64,000 bases of DNA from contig JADGRQ010000024.1 of assembly GCA_017880775.1 (NCBI GenBank), positions 1 to 64,000 of the forward strand, given 5' to 3'. The stretch comes from Burkholderiales bacterium. Lineage in GTDB: Bacteria > Pseudomonadota > Gammaproteobacteria > Burkholderiales > SG8-39. The position numbers and the translations under genes were made by a program. Positions 47,680-56,410 of the stretch are shown here, in pieces. The notes beneath the pieces were generated by a model. It ran no database searches, was not told where the DNA came from, and was given only the letters and a program-made list of their open reading frames with translations. Numbering within the stretch: position 1 is the stretch's first letter; each line of letters begins with the position of its first letter.

Positions 47680-48166
47680 GCTCTGGCGCATGTCGCCGAA
47701 TGCGACGATGCCGGCAGTTGCGCCGGCGGCGGCGGGACCATCGTCACCTTCGACTCGACCGGCTACAAGCGAATCGATGTCGGTGCTGGCTTCGTTGACC
47801 GCAATGCCACCACCGTCTCCGAGGTCGGCAGCGTTCCCGGCGTCATCGAATAGGGCAAATGGATCGGCGGGCCGATCCGCGTCGCCGGAGGTTTTTACAA
47901 CAACCTGACCGTTGGCGCCAACCAGGGACTGAATGATGACGAATGGAAAGATCAGATCGGCCACTGCCGCACTGGATAGCAACGGCAAGCTCCAATTCAA
48001 CGTCAACAACGGCGACGCGGTCAACGTTTGTAGCATGGCCTGCACGGCGAATTTCGTCGGATTCTTCGCCGGGCCGAACGCCTCGCACGTCGGTCTCGGC
48101 TACGATGCGCTCTCGAGGACGACCAATGTCTTCTCCATCAACGGCGTTGCGGTGATGAAGCGTTAG
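47680..48166 (+). pseudogene. Degenerate C-terminus of a second FecR-type surface protein
   Basis: The frame from 47680 reads ALAHVAECDDAGSC then GGGGTIVTFDSTGYKRIDVG and stops at 47851-47853. It continues after the stop with GKWIGGPIRVAGGFYNNLTV. Then the frame shifts, and from 47933 it reads IRSATAALDSNGKLQFNVNN, ACTANFVGFFAGPNASHVGL and NVFSINGVAVMKR. The last block aligns by eye with the end of the intact FecR-type gene (SACSSGCLAQVVGGFAGTGA, NVGGVVVFAK). So this is a broken paralogue on the opposite strand. The stretch 47303-47679 contains the promoter of the barrel gene but no other gene that I can support. Confidence 0.65.
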
Positions 48167-48279
48167 CAGCTGCGGTTCGGGTCCCGGCCTCTGGATTCTC
48201 CGTCGACTCGCGGAAGGCGTTGAGGATCGCTGGCTGCTCAACCCGAGCGGCGCGGGCGGGCGGTGCGAAATTGCTTTGT

Positions 48280-48285
48280 TAGAAT
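48280..48285 (+). promoter_or_regulatory. Candidate -10 box of the moxR gene
   Basis: TAGAAT 25 bp before the moxR ATG; no good -35 seen. The rest of the gap 48167-48310 shows nothing else. Confidence 0.35.
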
Positions 48286-48310
48286 CGAGCTTTCTTCCTG
48301 AAGGCTCGCC

Positions 48311-49156
48311 ATGCGCTTTTCCGGTTCCGCCGAATACGTCTCCACCAGCGACCTCACGCTTGCGGTGAACGCCGCGATCACGCTTCAACGCCCGCTCCTC
48401 GTCAAGGGCGAGCCCGGAACGGGCAAGACCATGCTCGCGGTGCAGGTCGCCAAGGCGCTCGGCATGCCGCTGCTCGAGTGGCACATCAAGTCCACCACCA
48501 AGGCGCAGCAGGGCCTGTACGAGTACGACGCCGTGAGCCGCCTGCGCGACTCGCAACTCGGCGACGAGCGCGTGCACGACATCCACAATTACATCGTCAA
48601 AGGCATGTTGTGGCAGGCGTTTTCCGCCGATCAGCCGGTGGTGCTGCTGATCGACGAGGTCGACAAGGCCGACATCGAATTCCCCAACGACCTGCTGCGC
48701 GAGCTCGACCGCATGGAATTCTACGTCTACGAGACCAAGGAACTGATCAAGGCGAAGCAGCGGCCGATCGTGTTCATCACCTCGAACAACGAAAAAGAGC
48801 TCCCCGATGCCTTCCTGCGCCGCTGTTTCTTCCACTACATCCGCTTCCCCGACAAGGAAACGATGGAGAAGATCGTCAATGTCCACTTTCCGACCCTGAA
48901 GAAAACGCTGCTGCGCGAGGCGCTCGAGGCCTTCTTCGAGGTACGCGAGGTGCCGGGGCTGAAGAAGAAGCCCTCCACCTCCGAATTGCTCGACTGGCTG
49001 AAGCTGCTGCTCGCCGAGGACATCCCGGCGGAGGCGCTGCGCTCGAAGGACAAGAAGACGATCGTCCCGCCGCTGCACGGTGCGCTGCTAAAGAACGAGC
49101 AGGATGTGCACCTGTTCGAACGCCTGGTGTTCATGACGAGGGCACAGCGGCAGTGA
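48311..49156 (+). CDS. MoxR-family AAA ATPase (CoxD-like)
   Basis: A protein of 281 residues. Walker A GEPGTGKTM, Walker B PVVLLIDEVDKADIEFPNDL, sensor region IVFITSNNEKELPDAFLRRC with Arg finger. The last part (RFPDKETMEKIVNVHFPTLK) is a helical lid. MoxR ATPases act as chaperones for metalloproteins or signalling targets, typically with a VWA partner. The nearest VWA gene is 5 kb away at 54119, beyond an inserted signalling block. The next gene starts in its stop codon (TGATG). Confidence 0.92.
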   Translation: MRFSGSAEYVSTSDLTLAVNAAITLQRPLLVKGEPGTGKTMLAVQVAKALGMPLLEWHIKSTTKAQQGLYEYDAVSRLRDSQLGDERVHDIHNYIVKGMLWQAFSADQPVVLLIDEVDKADIEFPNDLLRELDRMEFYVYETKELIKAKQRPIVFITSNNEKELPDAFLRRCFFHYIRFPDKETMEKIVNVHFPTLKKTLLREALEAFFEVREVPGLKKKPSTSELLDWLKLLLAEDIPAEALRSKDKKTIVPPLHGALLKNEQDVHLFERLVFMTRAQRQ

Positions 49157-50085
49157 TGACGGATTCCGTGGAAAAAACGCAGCCGATCGAACCTCCGGCC
49201 GGTGGCGACCGGAACGTGGCGGTGCTGTTCGCCGACATCGCCGGCAGCACGAAGCTCTACGAGATTCTTGGCGACGCGCAGGCGAAGGTCCTGATCGACG
49301 AGGCGCTCGCCGCCCTGCGTGCGATCACCGAACGCTACCGCGGACGCGTCGTCAAGACCATCGGCGACGAGGTGATGTGCGTGTTCGCCAACGCCGAGCG
49401 CGGATTTTTGGCCGCGACCGACATGCAGAATTCCGTCAATGCGCTGCCCGTCGTGACCAACACCAAACGCATGATCCGTGTCGGCTTCCACGCCGGCCCG
49501 GTGATCGAGGAAAACGGCGACGTATTCGGCGACACCGTCAATGTGGCGGCGCGCATGGCCGGCCTGGCCAAGGGCATGCAGATCATGACCTCGGGCAGCA
49601 CCGTGGAGACCCTGCCGCCGGCGCTGCGCGACGCCACGCGGGCCATCGCGACGGTCGCCGTCAAGGGCAAGGCCGACGACATGACGGTGTGCGAGGTGCT
49701 GTGGCAGGACAGCGAGGATCTCACGATGGCCGCCAACTCGCTCGGCGCCGGAGAATCATCCGCCGAGCTGGTTCTGCGGCACGCCGGCCGGGAAATCATC
49801 CTCGGCGCCGGCAAGACCTCGGCGATGCTGGGGCGCGACCCGGGCAGCGACCTCGTGATATCGGATGCCAAGGCCTCGCGCCACCACGCCCGGATCGAAA
49901 AACGCCGCGACAAGTTCTTCATTTCCGACCAGAGCACAAACGGCACCTATGTCATCATTGCTGGTGAGCAGGAGATCGTATTGCGCCGCGAAGAGGTCAC
50001 GCTGCGCGGCTCGGGCAGCATCCTGTTCGGCCGCAGCCGGGCCGACCCATCGGGCGACAGCGTGGAGTTCGCGGTCAGAAACTGA
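49156..50085 (+). CDS. Class III adenylate/guanylate cyclase with C-terminal FHA domain
   Basis: A protein of 309 residues. The cyclase domain is about 20-185, with VAVLFADIAGSTKLYEILGD (metal Asp), VVKTIGDEVMCVFANAERGF (second Asp) and GDTVNVAARMAGLAKGMQIM. The FHA domain is about 215-300, with TSAMLGRDPGSDLVISDAKA, SRHHARIEKRRDKFF and SDQSTNGTYVII. FHA domains bind phosphothreonine, so a kinase such as the neighbouring Ser/Thr kinase may recruit it. The start at 49156 overlaps moxR; the open frame upstream is the shadow of moxR. Confidence 0.9.
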   Translation: MTDSVEKTQPIEPPAGGDRNVAVLFADIAGSTKLYEILGDAQAKVLIDEALAALRAITERYRGRVVKTIGDEVMCVFANAERGFLAATDMQNSVNALPVVTNTKRMIRVGFHAGPVIEENGDVFGDTVNVAARMAGLAKGMQIMTSGSTVETLPPALRDATRAIATVAVKGKADDMTVCEVLWQDSEDLTMAANSLGAGESSAELVLRHAGREIILGAGKTSAMLGRDPGSDLVISDAKASRHHARIEKRRDKFFISDQSTNGTYVIIAGEQEIVLRREEVTLRGSGSILFGRSRADPSGDSVEFAVRN

Positions 50086-50118
50086 ATCGGCGCCCGGCCT
50101 CGCCGGCGCGAACGGCCT

Positions 50119-52455
50119 TCAAACTTTCAGAATCGATTTTCCGCGCGCGGGCGGCGCCGACAACACGCCCGCCGGCGGCGCCGTTTCCATCCTGCCGCGC
50201 ACCGGATCCTGCGCGCAGGCCGCGCTGAATGTCACGCCGACCGTCTTGCCGGTCACTCCTCCCAGCGCAAAACAAGCCTGGCCCATCTTTGAGTTGAGAG
50301 GTTTCAACACGTGTTCGGCGATCAGGTCGGGCGCGCTGCCTTCCGGCAGTTCCACCAGGAAGGCGTTGTCGCCGGCAGCTTGCACGTCCAGTACTTCCCT
50401 GAGGCTCTTCAACTCGCGCAACAATGCCTTGGCCGCAGCCGCATCCGGCAGGCCGCTGACGCTCAGATTGACCTTCTGCGAGGCAAAACCAAAATGCGCG
50501 AGGAAGAAATTCCTGGAAAACTCGTCGCCCACCAGTTTGCCGATGTCGGCCAGGGCGGCGTCCTCGGTCGGCCAGCTCGTATTCTTGGGAAGCTTCGTGC
50601 TGTTGTAGATCTCTTCGCCGGTAGCCTTGTCCACGGCCTTGACGGTCCAGGAGTTCAGCGCGGTCTTGGTGACCGTCAGGCCGGATGCGGCCAGCCGCGC
50701 CGAAAGCTGCTTGACCTTGACCTCCCCGATGATGTGGAAGTCCGCGGACTTGGCGTCCGGCCCGGTCGGGGTTTCGCCCTCGATCGACCAGGTGCGGAAA
50801 CCGAACGACTTGATGCGCTCCTTGATCGCGTTCTCGGCAAGCTGTGATCGCGCCGCCGGCAGCGCCTGCGCGGTATCGGCCTGGCTGATCTGCATTTGCA
50901 CCGAGATCTTCGGATCGCCGCTGTTGCGGATGAACTCGATGCGTTCCTTGTCGCTCATCTCGTTGAGGGACCTCTGCACGTCCCTGACCTTGATCGACGC
51001 GCGCGTGGTCAATGCAACCAGTCCGTCCTTGCCGAGCTGCGGCGCGTCTTCCACCAGAGTCGTCTTGATGAATTCGGCAGAGCGCGGCAGGAACTTCTCG
51101 AGCACCCACTGGTAATTGCGGTTGATCGAGTCGTTCGAGACATAAAGGGTCAGCGCCTTTTCTATCAGTTGGCGCTTGGCATCGGCGCGCGCCTCCGCGC
51201 CCGCCGCAGCAGCATCGCCGCCGAATCTGGCCGGATCGGCAAAGCCGACCGCGCTGATGGTCAGCAAGCCGGGTTCGGCCAGCGTCGCGGTCGCCGTCGG
51301 CGCCGGTGAAGGCGTAGCAGCGACCGGCGCGGGCTTGACTGCAGCGCTCTCCGCAGGTGGAGCGACCTCGTTCTTTTTCGCGCCCATCATGTAGAACCCG
51401 CCGGCGATCGCGGCCAGCACCACGGCCGCCGCGACAGCAGCCATGGCGCCCGCATTCATACCTTTGCGGGGCGGACCGGCAGGAGCCGGCGCGTGAGCAG
51501 ACGCACCGGGCGGTGGCGGCGGTGGCGGCGTCGCATGCGACGGCGCAGCGACGACGGTCGCGTCTACCAGTGTTGCGTCGGGCCTGGCGTCCACCAGCGT
51601 TGCATCCGCCGCCGCCGCCAGCACGGAGGGCGTGCGGCCCTCCGCCACCGCAGCGATGTCGGCGGCGAAATTCGCCGCGCTCTGGTAGCGGTCGCTGGGA
51701 CTCTTGGCCATGGCTTTCTTCACGACCGCGTCCCACGCCGGCGGAAGCGTCGCGTTCAGCGTGGAGGGCGGCATCGGCTCCTCCTTCAGGACCTTGTGCA
51801 TGATGGTCGTCGCCGCGCCGCTGAAAGGCTTTTCGCCGGTGAGAAACTGATACAGGATGACGCCGCAGGAGAAGATATCGCTGCGGCCGTCCACGGGCAC
51901 GCCGAGAAACTGCTCGGGAGACATGTAGGACGGCGTGCCGAGCACCGTGCCGGCCTGCGTCAATTCCGACGTTTCAATGCGCGCGATGCCGAAGTCGGCG
52001 ACCTTCACGCTGCCGTTCTCCAGGATGATCACATTGGCAGGCTTGATGTCACGGTGCGTCACGCCGTTGCGATGCGCATGCTCGAGCCCGCCCAGGATCT
52101 CTCCCATGACGCGCGCGACTTCGCCGATCGGGAAGCGTCGGCCGCTCTCGAAGTATTCCTTGAGCTCCTTGCCCTTGATGAACTCCATGGCGATAAACGC
52201 GACCCCGTCCTCTTCGCCGTATTCGTAGATCGAGACGATGTTCGGATGGCTCAGCCGGCCGGCCGCCTGCGCCTCGCGCCTGAAGCGCGCGAGCACGTCA
52301 CCCGCATCGGCATGACCCGGTTGCTCCGGCTTGATCGTCTTGATGGCGACCGTGCGCTCGATGAACGGGTCGAACCCTTCATACACGACGCCCATCGCAC
52401 CGCGGCCGAGCTCGCGGCGGATGGTGTACTTGCCAAGTTTGGATGGTGCAGACAG
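50119..52455 (-). CDS. Membrane-spanning Ser/Thr protein kinase with extracytoplasmic C-terminal domains; CTG start proposed
   Basis: The kinase domain lies at about 1-280: YTIRRELGRGAMGVVYEGFD (Gly-rich loop), VAIKTIKPEQ (Lys), THRDIKPANVIILENGSVKV (catalytic Asp), VADFGIARIE (DFG) and GTPSYMSPEQFLGVPVDGRS. A membrane segment, AMAAVAAAVVLAAIAGGFYM, is near 350. The rest is about 420 residues outside the cytoplasm, with ATLAEPGLLTISAVGFADPA, LVALTTRASIKVRDVQRSLN and LSARLAASGLTVTKTALNSW. The first standard start is ATG 52395, which cuts the Gly loop. In-frame codons back to a TAG near 52522 contain no ATG, GTG or TTG, so CTG at 52455 is used, with AGGG 7 nt upstream. It is convergent with the cyclase-FHA gene. 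Confidence 0.78.
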   Translation of the reverse strand: MSAPSKLGKYTIRRELGRGAMGVVYEGFDPFIERTVAIKTIKPEQPGHADAGDVLARFRREAQAAGRLSHPNIVSIYEYGEEDGVAFIAMEFIKGKELKEYFESGRRFPIGEVARVMGEILGGLEHAHRNGVTHRDIKPANVIILENGSVKVADFGIARIETSELTQAGTVLGTPSYMSPEQFLGVPVDGRSDIFSCGVILYQFLTGEKPFSGAATTIMHKVLKEEPMPPSTLNATLPPAWDAVVKKAMAKSPSDRYQSAANFAADIAAVAEGRTPSVLAAAADATLVDARPDATLVDATVVAAPSHATPPPPPPPGASAHAPAPAGPPRKGMNAGAMAAVAAAVVLAAIAGGFYMMGAKKNEVAPPAESAAVKPAPVAATPSPAPTATATLAEPGLLTISAVGFADPARFGGDAAAAGAEARADAKRQLIEKALTLYVSNDSINRNYQWVLEKFLPRSAEFIKTTLVEDAPQLGKDGLVALTTRASIKVRDVQRSLNEMSDKERIEFIRNSGDPKISVQMQISQADTAQALPAARSQLAENAIKERIKSFGFRTWSIEGETPTGPDAKSADFHIIGEVKVKQLSARLAASGLTVTKTALNSWTVKAVDKATGEEIYNSTKLPKNTSWPTEDAALADIGKLVGDEFSRNFFLAHFGFASQKVNLSVSGLPDAAAAKALLRELKSLREVLDVQAAGDNAFLVELPEGSAPDLIAEHVLKPLNSKMGQACFALGGVTGKTVGVTFSAACAQDPVRGRMETAPPAGVLSAPPARGKSILKV

Positions 52456-52517
52456 AGGGAAGCCCTTCCCGGACCGGACGGGGTCTGTTATCTGGTTACG
52501 GGGGAGGCGCTAACCCT

Positions 52518-53315
52518 TCACTTGTACTTCGAATCGATTTCCCAGACGGCCTTCTGCACCAGGCGCTGCACCATCGTATCCAGCCCCACGCCGCCCTGGG
52601 CGCTCTCCGATACGCCCATCACCGAGGTACTGGCGGCGCCGACCTCCATCTTCTCCTCCGAATAGCCCTGCGCGACCTGCTCGGTGGTGCTGGCATCCAT
52701 GATCTTGTAGCGCATCCCGATCAGCCACACCCCTGTCGCCTCCGAGGTCTGAACCGATCCTGCCACCGTGCCCGCCGCGGCCCCGCCCCTCCCCCCGCCC
52801 AGAATGTTCAACAGCCCGCCGACTGCCCGGCCGTCGAACCCCTTCTTTTGCTCCGCGATCTGTTCGGCCTTGAGAATGTCGAACTTCACGATCCACTTGG
52901 TCGTCTTCAACTTGCCCATCTGCATCGTCTCGCGCGCCTTGTTGGCGTCGCCCAGATTGTAGGCAAGCGAAATTTCATTCAGGATCGGCCCGAGGTTGCT
53001 GCGCTCGAGCACCGGGAAATTGGCCTGCGAGAGTTCCAATTCCGCGTAATCGGCAATGTTGTTGGGGCCGAACTTCTGTATGAATCCGGCGTTGTTGCTC
53101 TTGACCTCGCCGGGAATCACCACCAGCGCCGGTCCGCGCTTGTCCTTGTTCGCGTATTCGACCGGCCTGTAGGCGGCCACGTCGGCGGCGGCGTTCGCCT
53201 TTTGCGACGTAGAACTGCCCGCCGTCGGCGACGGATTGCCGAATGTCGGCTGTGCCGAGGCATTCGCGCCGGTGAACAAGATCGCGACGGCCGCGAGCCA
53301 GAATGAATGGTTCAT
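52518..53315 (-). CDS. Exported CsgG-like protein
   Basis: A protein of 265 residues. A signal peptide (MNHSFWLAAVAILFTGANAS) is followed by a Ser/Gln-rich segment and a domain with VVIPGEVKSNNAGFIQKFGP, DYAELELSQANFPVLERSNL, LLNILGGGRGGAAAGTVAGS and GMRYKIMDASTTEQVAQGYS. This resembles the CsgG/curli-assembly family of periplasmic or outer-membrane proteins. It is 63 bp downstream (minus strand) of the proposed kinase start and probably belongs with it. The start ATG is at 53315. Confidence 0.68.
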   Translation of the reverse strand: MNHSFWLAAVAILFTGANASAQPTFGNPSPTAGSSTSQKANAAADVAAYRPVEYANKDKRGPALVVIPGEVKSNNAGFIQKFGPNNIADYAELELSQANFPVLERSNLGPILNEISLAYNLGDANKARETMQMGKLKTTKWIVKFDILKAEQIAEQKKGFDGRAVGGLLNILGGGRGGAAAGTVAGSVQTSEATGVWLIGMRYKIMDASTTEQVAQGYSEEKMEVGAASTSVMGVSESAQGGVGLDTMVQRLVQKAVWEIDSKYK

Positions 53316-53358
53316 ACGAATCTCCTGTCGGTGCTGATGAAATGACGCCGGACAACGG

Positions 53359-54042
53359 TCATTTTCTGCCCGATTCGGGCTGCTGGCAATATTCGCTGTA
53401 GAGCTTGGCAACCACTTCCTCCGCCTGCTCGTTGATCAGCGTCAACGCCATGCCCTGGACGTCGGCGCCGCTGAACGATTGCGACTGCGCATCGGCTTGC
53501 GCCACCCGCTTGCCGTCGGCGCCGGTCAGCACGAATTGCATGCTTACCGCAACCTGGTTGACCGGTATCATCGGGTTGCGCATCGCGCGCGAGGAAATCA
53601 CGCCTTTCAGCGTGTAGTTAGCCCCCAGCCGCCTTGCCGCCGACAGCGCCGCGTCGGGGTTGTTCTTGAAATAGGCGTCGATTTCCGCCTGCGCGATCTG
53701 CTTGCGGATTTCCTCCTGCGTATACGTGCGCAAGCCGAGATTCTGCAGCCGGGCATTGATGGCCTCGAAATGCGGGCTGAATGCCGATTGTTTCGCCTGC
53801 ACGACGCCGTTGATGTCTTCGCCGATCAGCACCATGATTTTGCGGTTCCTGATCCGGTCGCGGCACGGGGTCGAGAGTTGCGCATCGATGCGCCGCTGCC
53901 GCTCGGCCTTCGCCTCCTTCGCCTCCTGTTGCGACTTGTCCTCGTTCGAGAACTTGAACCCCTGTGCACCGGCCGCGAACGGCAGGACTGCGGTCAGTAG
54001 CAGCAGTGCCGGCAGGATGCGTCGTCGTGTCGTGGCATTCAT
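53359..54042 (-). CDS. Exported protein, LpoB/CsgG-related, unknown function
   Basis: A protein of 227 residues. A signal peptide (ATTRRRILPALLLLTAVLPF) is followed by a charged helix (NEDKSQQEAKEAKAERQRRI) and a domain with NRKIMVLIGEDINGVVQAKQ, LGLRTYTQEEIRKQIAQAEI and FVLTGADGKRVAQADAQSQS. This has features of the LpoB/CsgG fold (TolB-like). It is encoded 44 bp upstream of the CsgG-like gene and may form one transcript with it and the kinase. Confidence 0.62.
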   Translation of the reverse strand: MNATTRRRILPALLLLTAVLPFAAGAQGFKFSNEDKSQQEAKEAKAERQRRIDAQLSTPCRDRIRNRKIMVLIGEDINGVVQAKQSAFSPHFEAINARLQNLGLRTYTQEEIRKQIAQAEIDAYFKNNPDAALSAARRLGANYTLKGVISSRAMRNPMIPVNQVAVSMQFVLTGADGKRVAQADAQSQSFSGADVQGMALTLINEQAEEVVAKLYSEYCQQPESGRK

Positions 54043-54077
54043 TGCGCGGATTGGAGTGGTCGCTCAACCACCAATAG

Positions 54078-54083
54078 TATAAT
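54078..54083 (+). promoter_or_regulatory. -10 box upstream of the VWA gene
   Basis: A perfect TATAAT in the 76-bp divergent gap, 35 bp before the VWA ATG. TTGGAG lies 21 bp upstream, a long spacing. Confidence 0.45.
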
Positions 54084-54118
54084 TCTTTCCGTTCGTCATT
54101 GCTCATTCGTCGGTCCGC

Positions 54119-55291
54119 ATGCTCATCGACTTTTTCCTGAAACTGAAATCCCACAAGCTCCCGGTCTCCATCAAGGAGTACCTGACGCTGCTCGAGGGCA
54201 TGTCGAAGGGCGTGATCAGCAACTCGATCGACGAGTTCTACTACCTGTCGCGCACCACGCTGGTCAAGGACGAACAGAATTTCGACAAGTTCGACCGCGC
54301 ATTCTCGGAATTCTGGAATGGCGTCGAGACCATACCGGGCATCGAGGCGCAGATCCCGCTCGAATGGCTGCTCAAGCAGGCCGAGCTGACGCTGTCGGAA
54401 GAAGAGAAGAAGATGATCGAGGCGCTCGGCGGCTGGGACAAGCTGATGGAGACGCTCAAGAAACGGCTCGAGGAGCAGAAGGGCCGCCACCAGGGCGGCT
54501 CGAAGTGGATCGGCACCGCGGGTACCTCGCCGTTCGGAGCCTACGGCTTCAACCCGGAGGGCATCCGCATCGGCCAGGCCGGTTCGCGCAACCGCAGCGC
54601 GGTGAAGGTGTGGGACCAGCGCGAATACCAGAACCTCGACGATTCGGTGGAACTCGGCACGCGGAACATCAAGATCGCGCTCAGGCGCCTGCGCAAGTTC
54701 GCGCGTGACGGCGCACCCGACGAATTCGACCTCGAGAACACGATCAACTCTACGGCGAAAAAAGCCTACCTCGACATCCACATGCGCCCCGAGCGCAGGA
54801 ACACCGTCAAGGTGCTTCTGCTGATGGATATCGGCGGCTCGATGGACGATCACATCAAGCTCGCACAGGAACTGTTTTCCGCTGCGAAGACCGAGTTCAA
54901 GCACCTGGAATTCTTCTACTTCCACAACTGCCTGTACGACTTCGTGTGGAAGGACAACCGCCGCCGTCACTCCGAGCGCACCAAGACCTGGGACCTGCTG
55001 CACAAGTACGGCCACGACTACAAGATCGTGTTCATCGGCGATGCGACGATGAGCCCCTACGAGATCCTGCAACCCGGCGGCAGCATCGAGTATTTCAACG
55101 AAGAGCCCGGCGCGGTCTGGATGAAGCGCGTCACCGACGTGTACTCCAAAGCGATCTGGCTCAACCCCGAGCCCGAGGAGATCTGGGGCTACCGCCAGTC
55201 GGTGCAGATCATGAAGGAACTGATGAACAACCGCATGTATCCGACCACCATCGACGGGCTCGAACGCGCGATGAAGGTGCTGGCGAAGTAG
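54119..55291 (+). CDS. VWA-domain protein (CoxE family, MoxR partner)
   Basis: A protein of 390 residues. The N-terminus, IDFFLKLKSHKLPVSIKEYL, is typical of CoxE. The central part is LKQAELTLSEEEKKMIEALG followed by RNIKIALRRLRKFARDGAPD. The VWA domain has the metal site DIGGSMDDHIKLAQELFSAA (DxGxS). The last part, MKELMNNRMYPTTIDGLERA, is conserved. VWA proteins of this type bind MoxR ATPases. The MoxR gene in this window is 5 kb upstream on the same strand. Confidence 0.9.
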   Translation: MLIDFFLKLKSHKLPVSIKEYLTLLEGMSKGVISNSIDEFYYLSRTTLVKDEQNFDKFDRAFSEFWNGVETIPGIEAQIPLEWLLKQAELTLSEEEKKMIEALGGWDKLMETLKKRLEEQKGRHQGGSKWIGTAGTSPFGAYGFNPEGIRIGQAGSRNRSAVKVWDQREYQNLDDSVELGTRNIKIALRRLRKFARDGAPDEFDLENTINSTAKKAYLDIHMRPERRNTVKVLLLMDIGGSMDDHIKLAQELFSAAKTEFKHLEFFYFHNCLYDFVWKDNRRRHSERTKTWDLLHKYGHDYKIVFIGDATMSPYEILQPGGSIEYFNEEPGAVWMKRVTDVYSKAIWLNPEPEEIWGYRQSVQIMKELMNNRMYPTTIDGLERAMKVLAK

Positions 55292-55312
55292 CGGCGCGGC
55301 TGGAACCCCGCC

Positions 55313-56377
55313 ATGGCAGCAAGAACCGCGGTCGTCGTCGGCGCGCTCGGCGTCATCGGGCGCTACATCGTCGAACGCCTCGCCGCCCTGCCCGACTGGC
55401 AGGTGGTGGGCCTGTCGCGGCGCAAGGGCGAGGACCGCGGATCGATACGCCACATCCCTGTCGACCTGCTCGACGCGGCGGACACCGAGCGCAAGCTCGC
55501 AGGGCTCGGCGAGGCCGCGCACGTTTTCTACTGCGCATTCCAGGCCAACGGCGCCCAGGCCGCGGACTATGCGAAGGGCATCGGGGTCAATCGCGACATG
55601 CTGGTGAATGCGGTGACCGCGATCGAGCGTGTCGCGAAGCGGCTGGAACGCGTGGTGCTGGTCACCGGAACCAAATACTATGGCTCGCACCTCGGGCCGT
55701 TCCGCACCCCGGCGAAGGAGGACGACCCGCGGCACATGCCGCCCGACTACTACTACGACCAGATCGACTGGCTGACCGCGCACCAATCGGGCAAGACCTG
55801 GACGTGGACCGAGCTGCGGCCGCAGACGCTGTGCGGCTTCGCGCCCGGCACGGCGATGAGCATCGTGCCGGTGATCGCGGTGTACGCGGCAATCTCCAGG
55901 GAACTCGGGCTGCCACTCAGGTTTCCAGGCAAGCCCGGTGCTTACCGCGCGATCTACCAGGTGACGGATTCGACGCATATGGCGAACGCAGCGTTGTGGG
56001 CGGCAAGCGAACCGCGCTGCGCGAACCAGGCCTACAACATCACCGACGGCGACTATTTCCGCTGGATCAATCTGTGGCCGCGCATCGCCGAGGTGTTCGA
56101 GATGCCGCACGCCGAGCCGCAGACCATCTCGCTGGTGGCGCACATGGCGGACAAGGGCCCGCTTTGGGACGCGATGACGCGGAAGTACGGCCTGCGGCCG
56201 CACCGCTACGAGGACATCGTCGCCTGGCCGTTCGGCGACTATGTGTTCGGCTGCGACTGGGACGTGATGACCAGCACCACCAAGGCGCGCCGGCACGGCT
56301 TTCACGATGTGGTGGACAGCGAAGACATGTTCGTGCGCCTGCTCGCGCAGTTCCGCGCCGAGCGCATCGTTCCATGA
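55313..56377 (+). CDS. SDR-family oxidoreductase of the PRISE (iridoid synthase/progesterone 5-beta-reductase) type
   Basis: A protein of 354 residues. The cofactor motif AVVVGALGVIGRYIVERLA (GxxGxxG) and VVGLSRRKGEDRGSIRH fit an NADPH-dependent SDR. VLVTGTKYYGSHLGPFR and PPDYYYDQIDW are typical of the PRISE branch (Tyr in place of the usual YxxxK). RFPGKPGAYRAIYQVTDSTH and NITDGDYFRWINLWPRIAEV follow. It probably reduces an enone; the substrate is unknown. The gene starts 21 bp after the VWA gene. Confidence 0.84.
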   Translation: MAARTAVVVGALGVIGRYIVERLAALPDWQVVGLSRRKGEDRGSIRHIPVDLLDAADTERKLAGLGEAAHVFYCAFQANGAQAADYAKGIGVNRDMLVNAVTAIERVAKRLERVVLVTGTKYYGSHLGPFRTPAKEDDPRHMPPDYYYDQIDWLTAHQSGKTWTWTELRPQTLCGFAPGTAMSIVPVIAVYAAISRELGLPLRFPGKPGAYRAIYQVTDSTHMANAALWAASEPRCANQAYNITDGDYFRWINLWPRIAEVFEMPHAEPQTISLVAHMADKGPLWDAMTRKYGLRPHRYEDIVAWPFGDYVFGCDWDVMTSTTKARRHGFHDVVDSEDMFVRLLAQFRAERIVP

Positions 56378-56410
56378 CCCGGCGCCCGAGGTTCAGAGGA
56401 TAATGTCTCC

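Noticed and set aside
53618-56305. 895-codon minus-strand frame across the VWA and SDR genes
   Set aside because: Arg/His/Val-rich mirror of two well-supported plus-strand genes.
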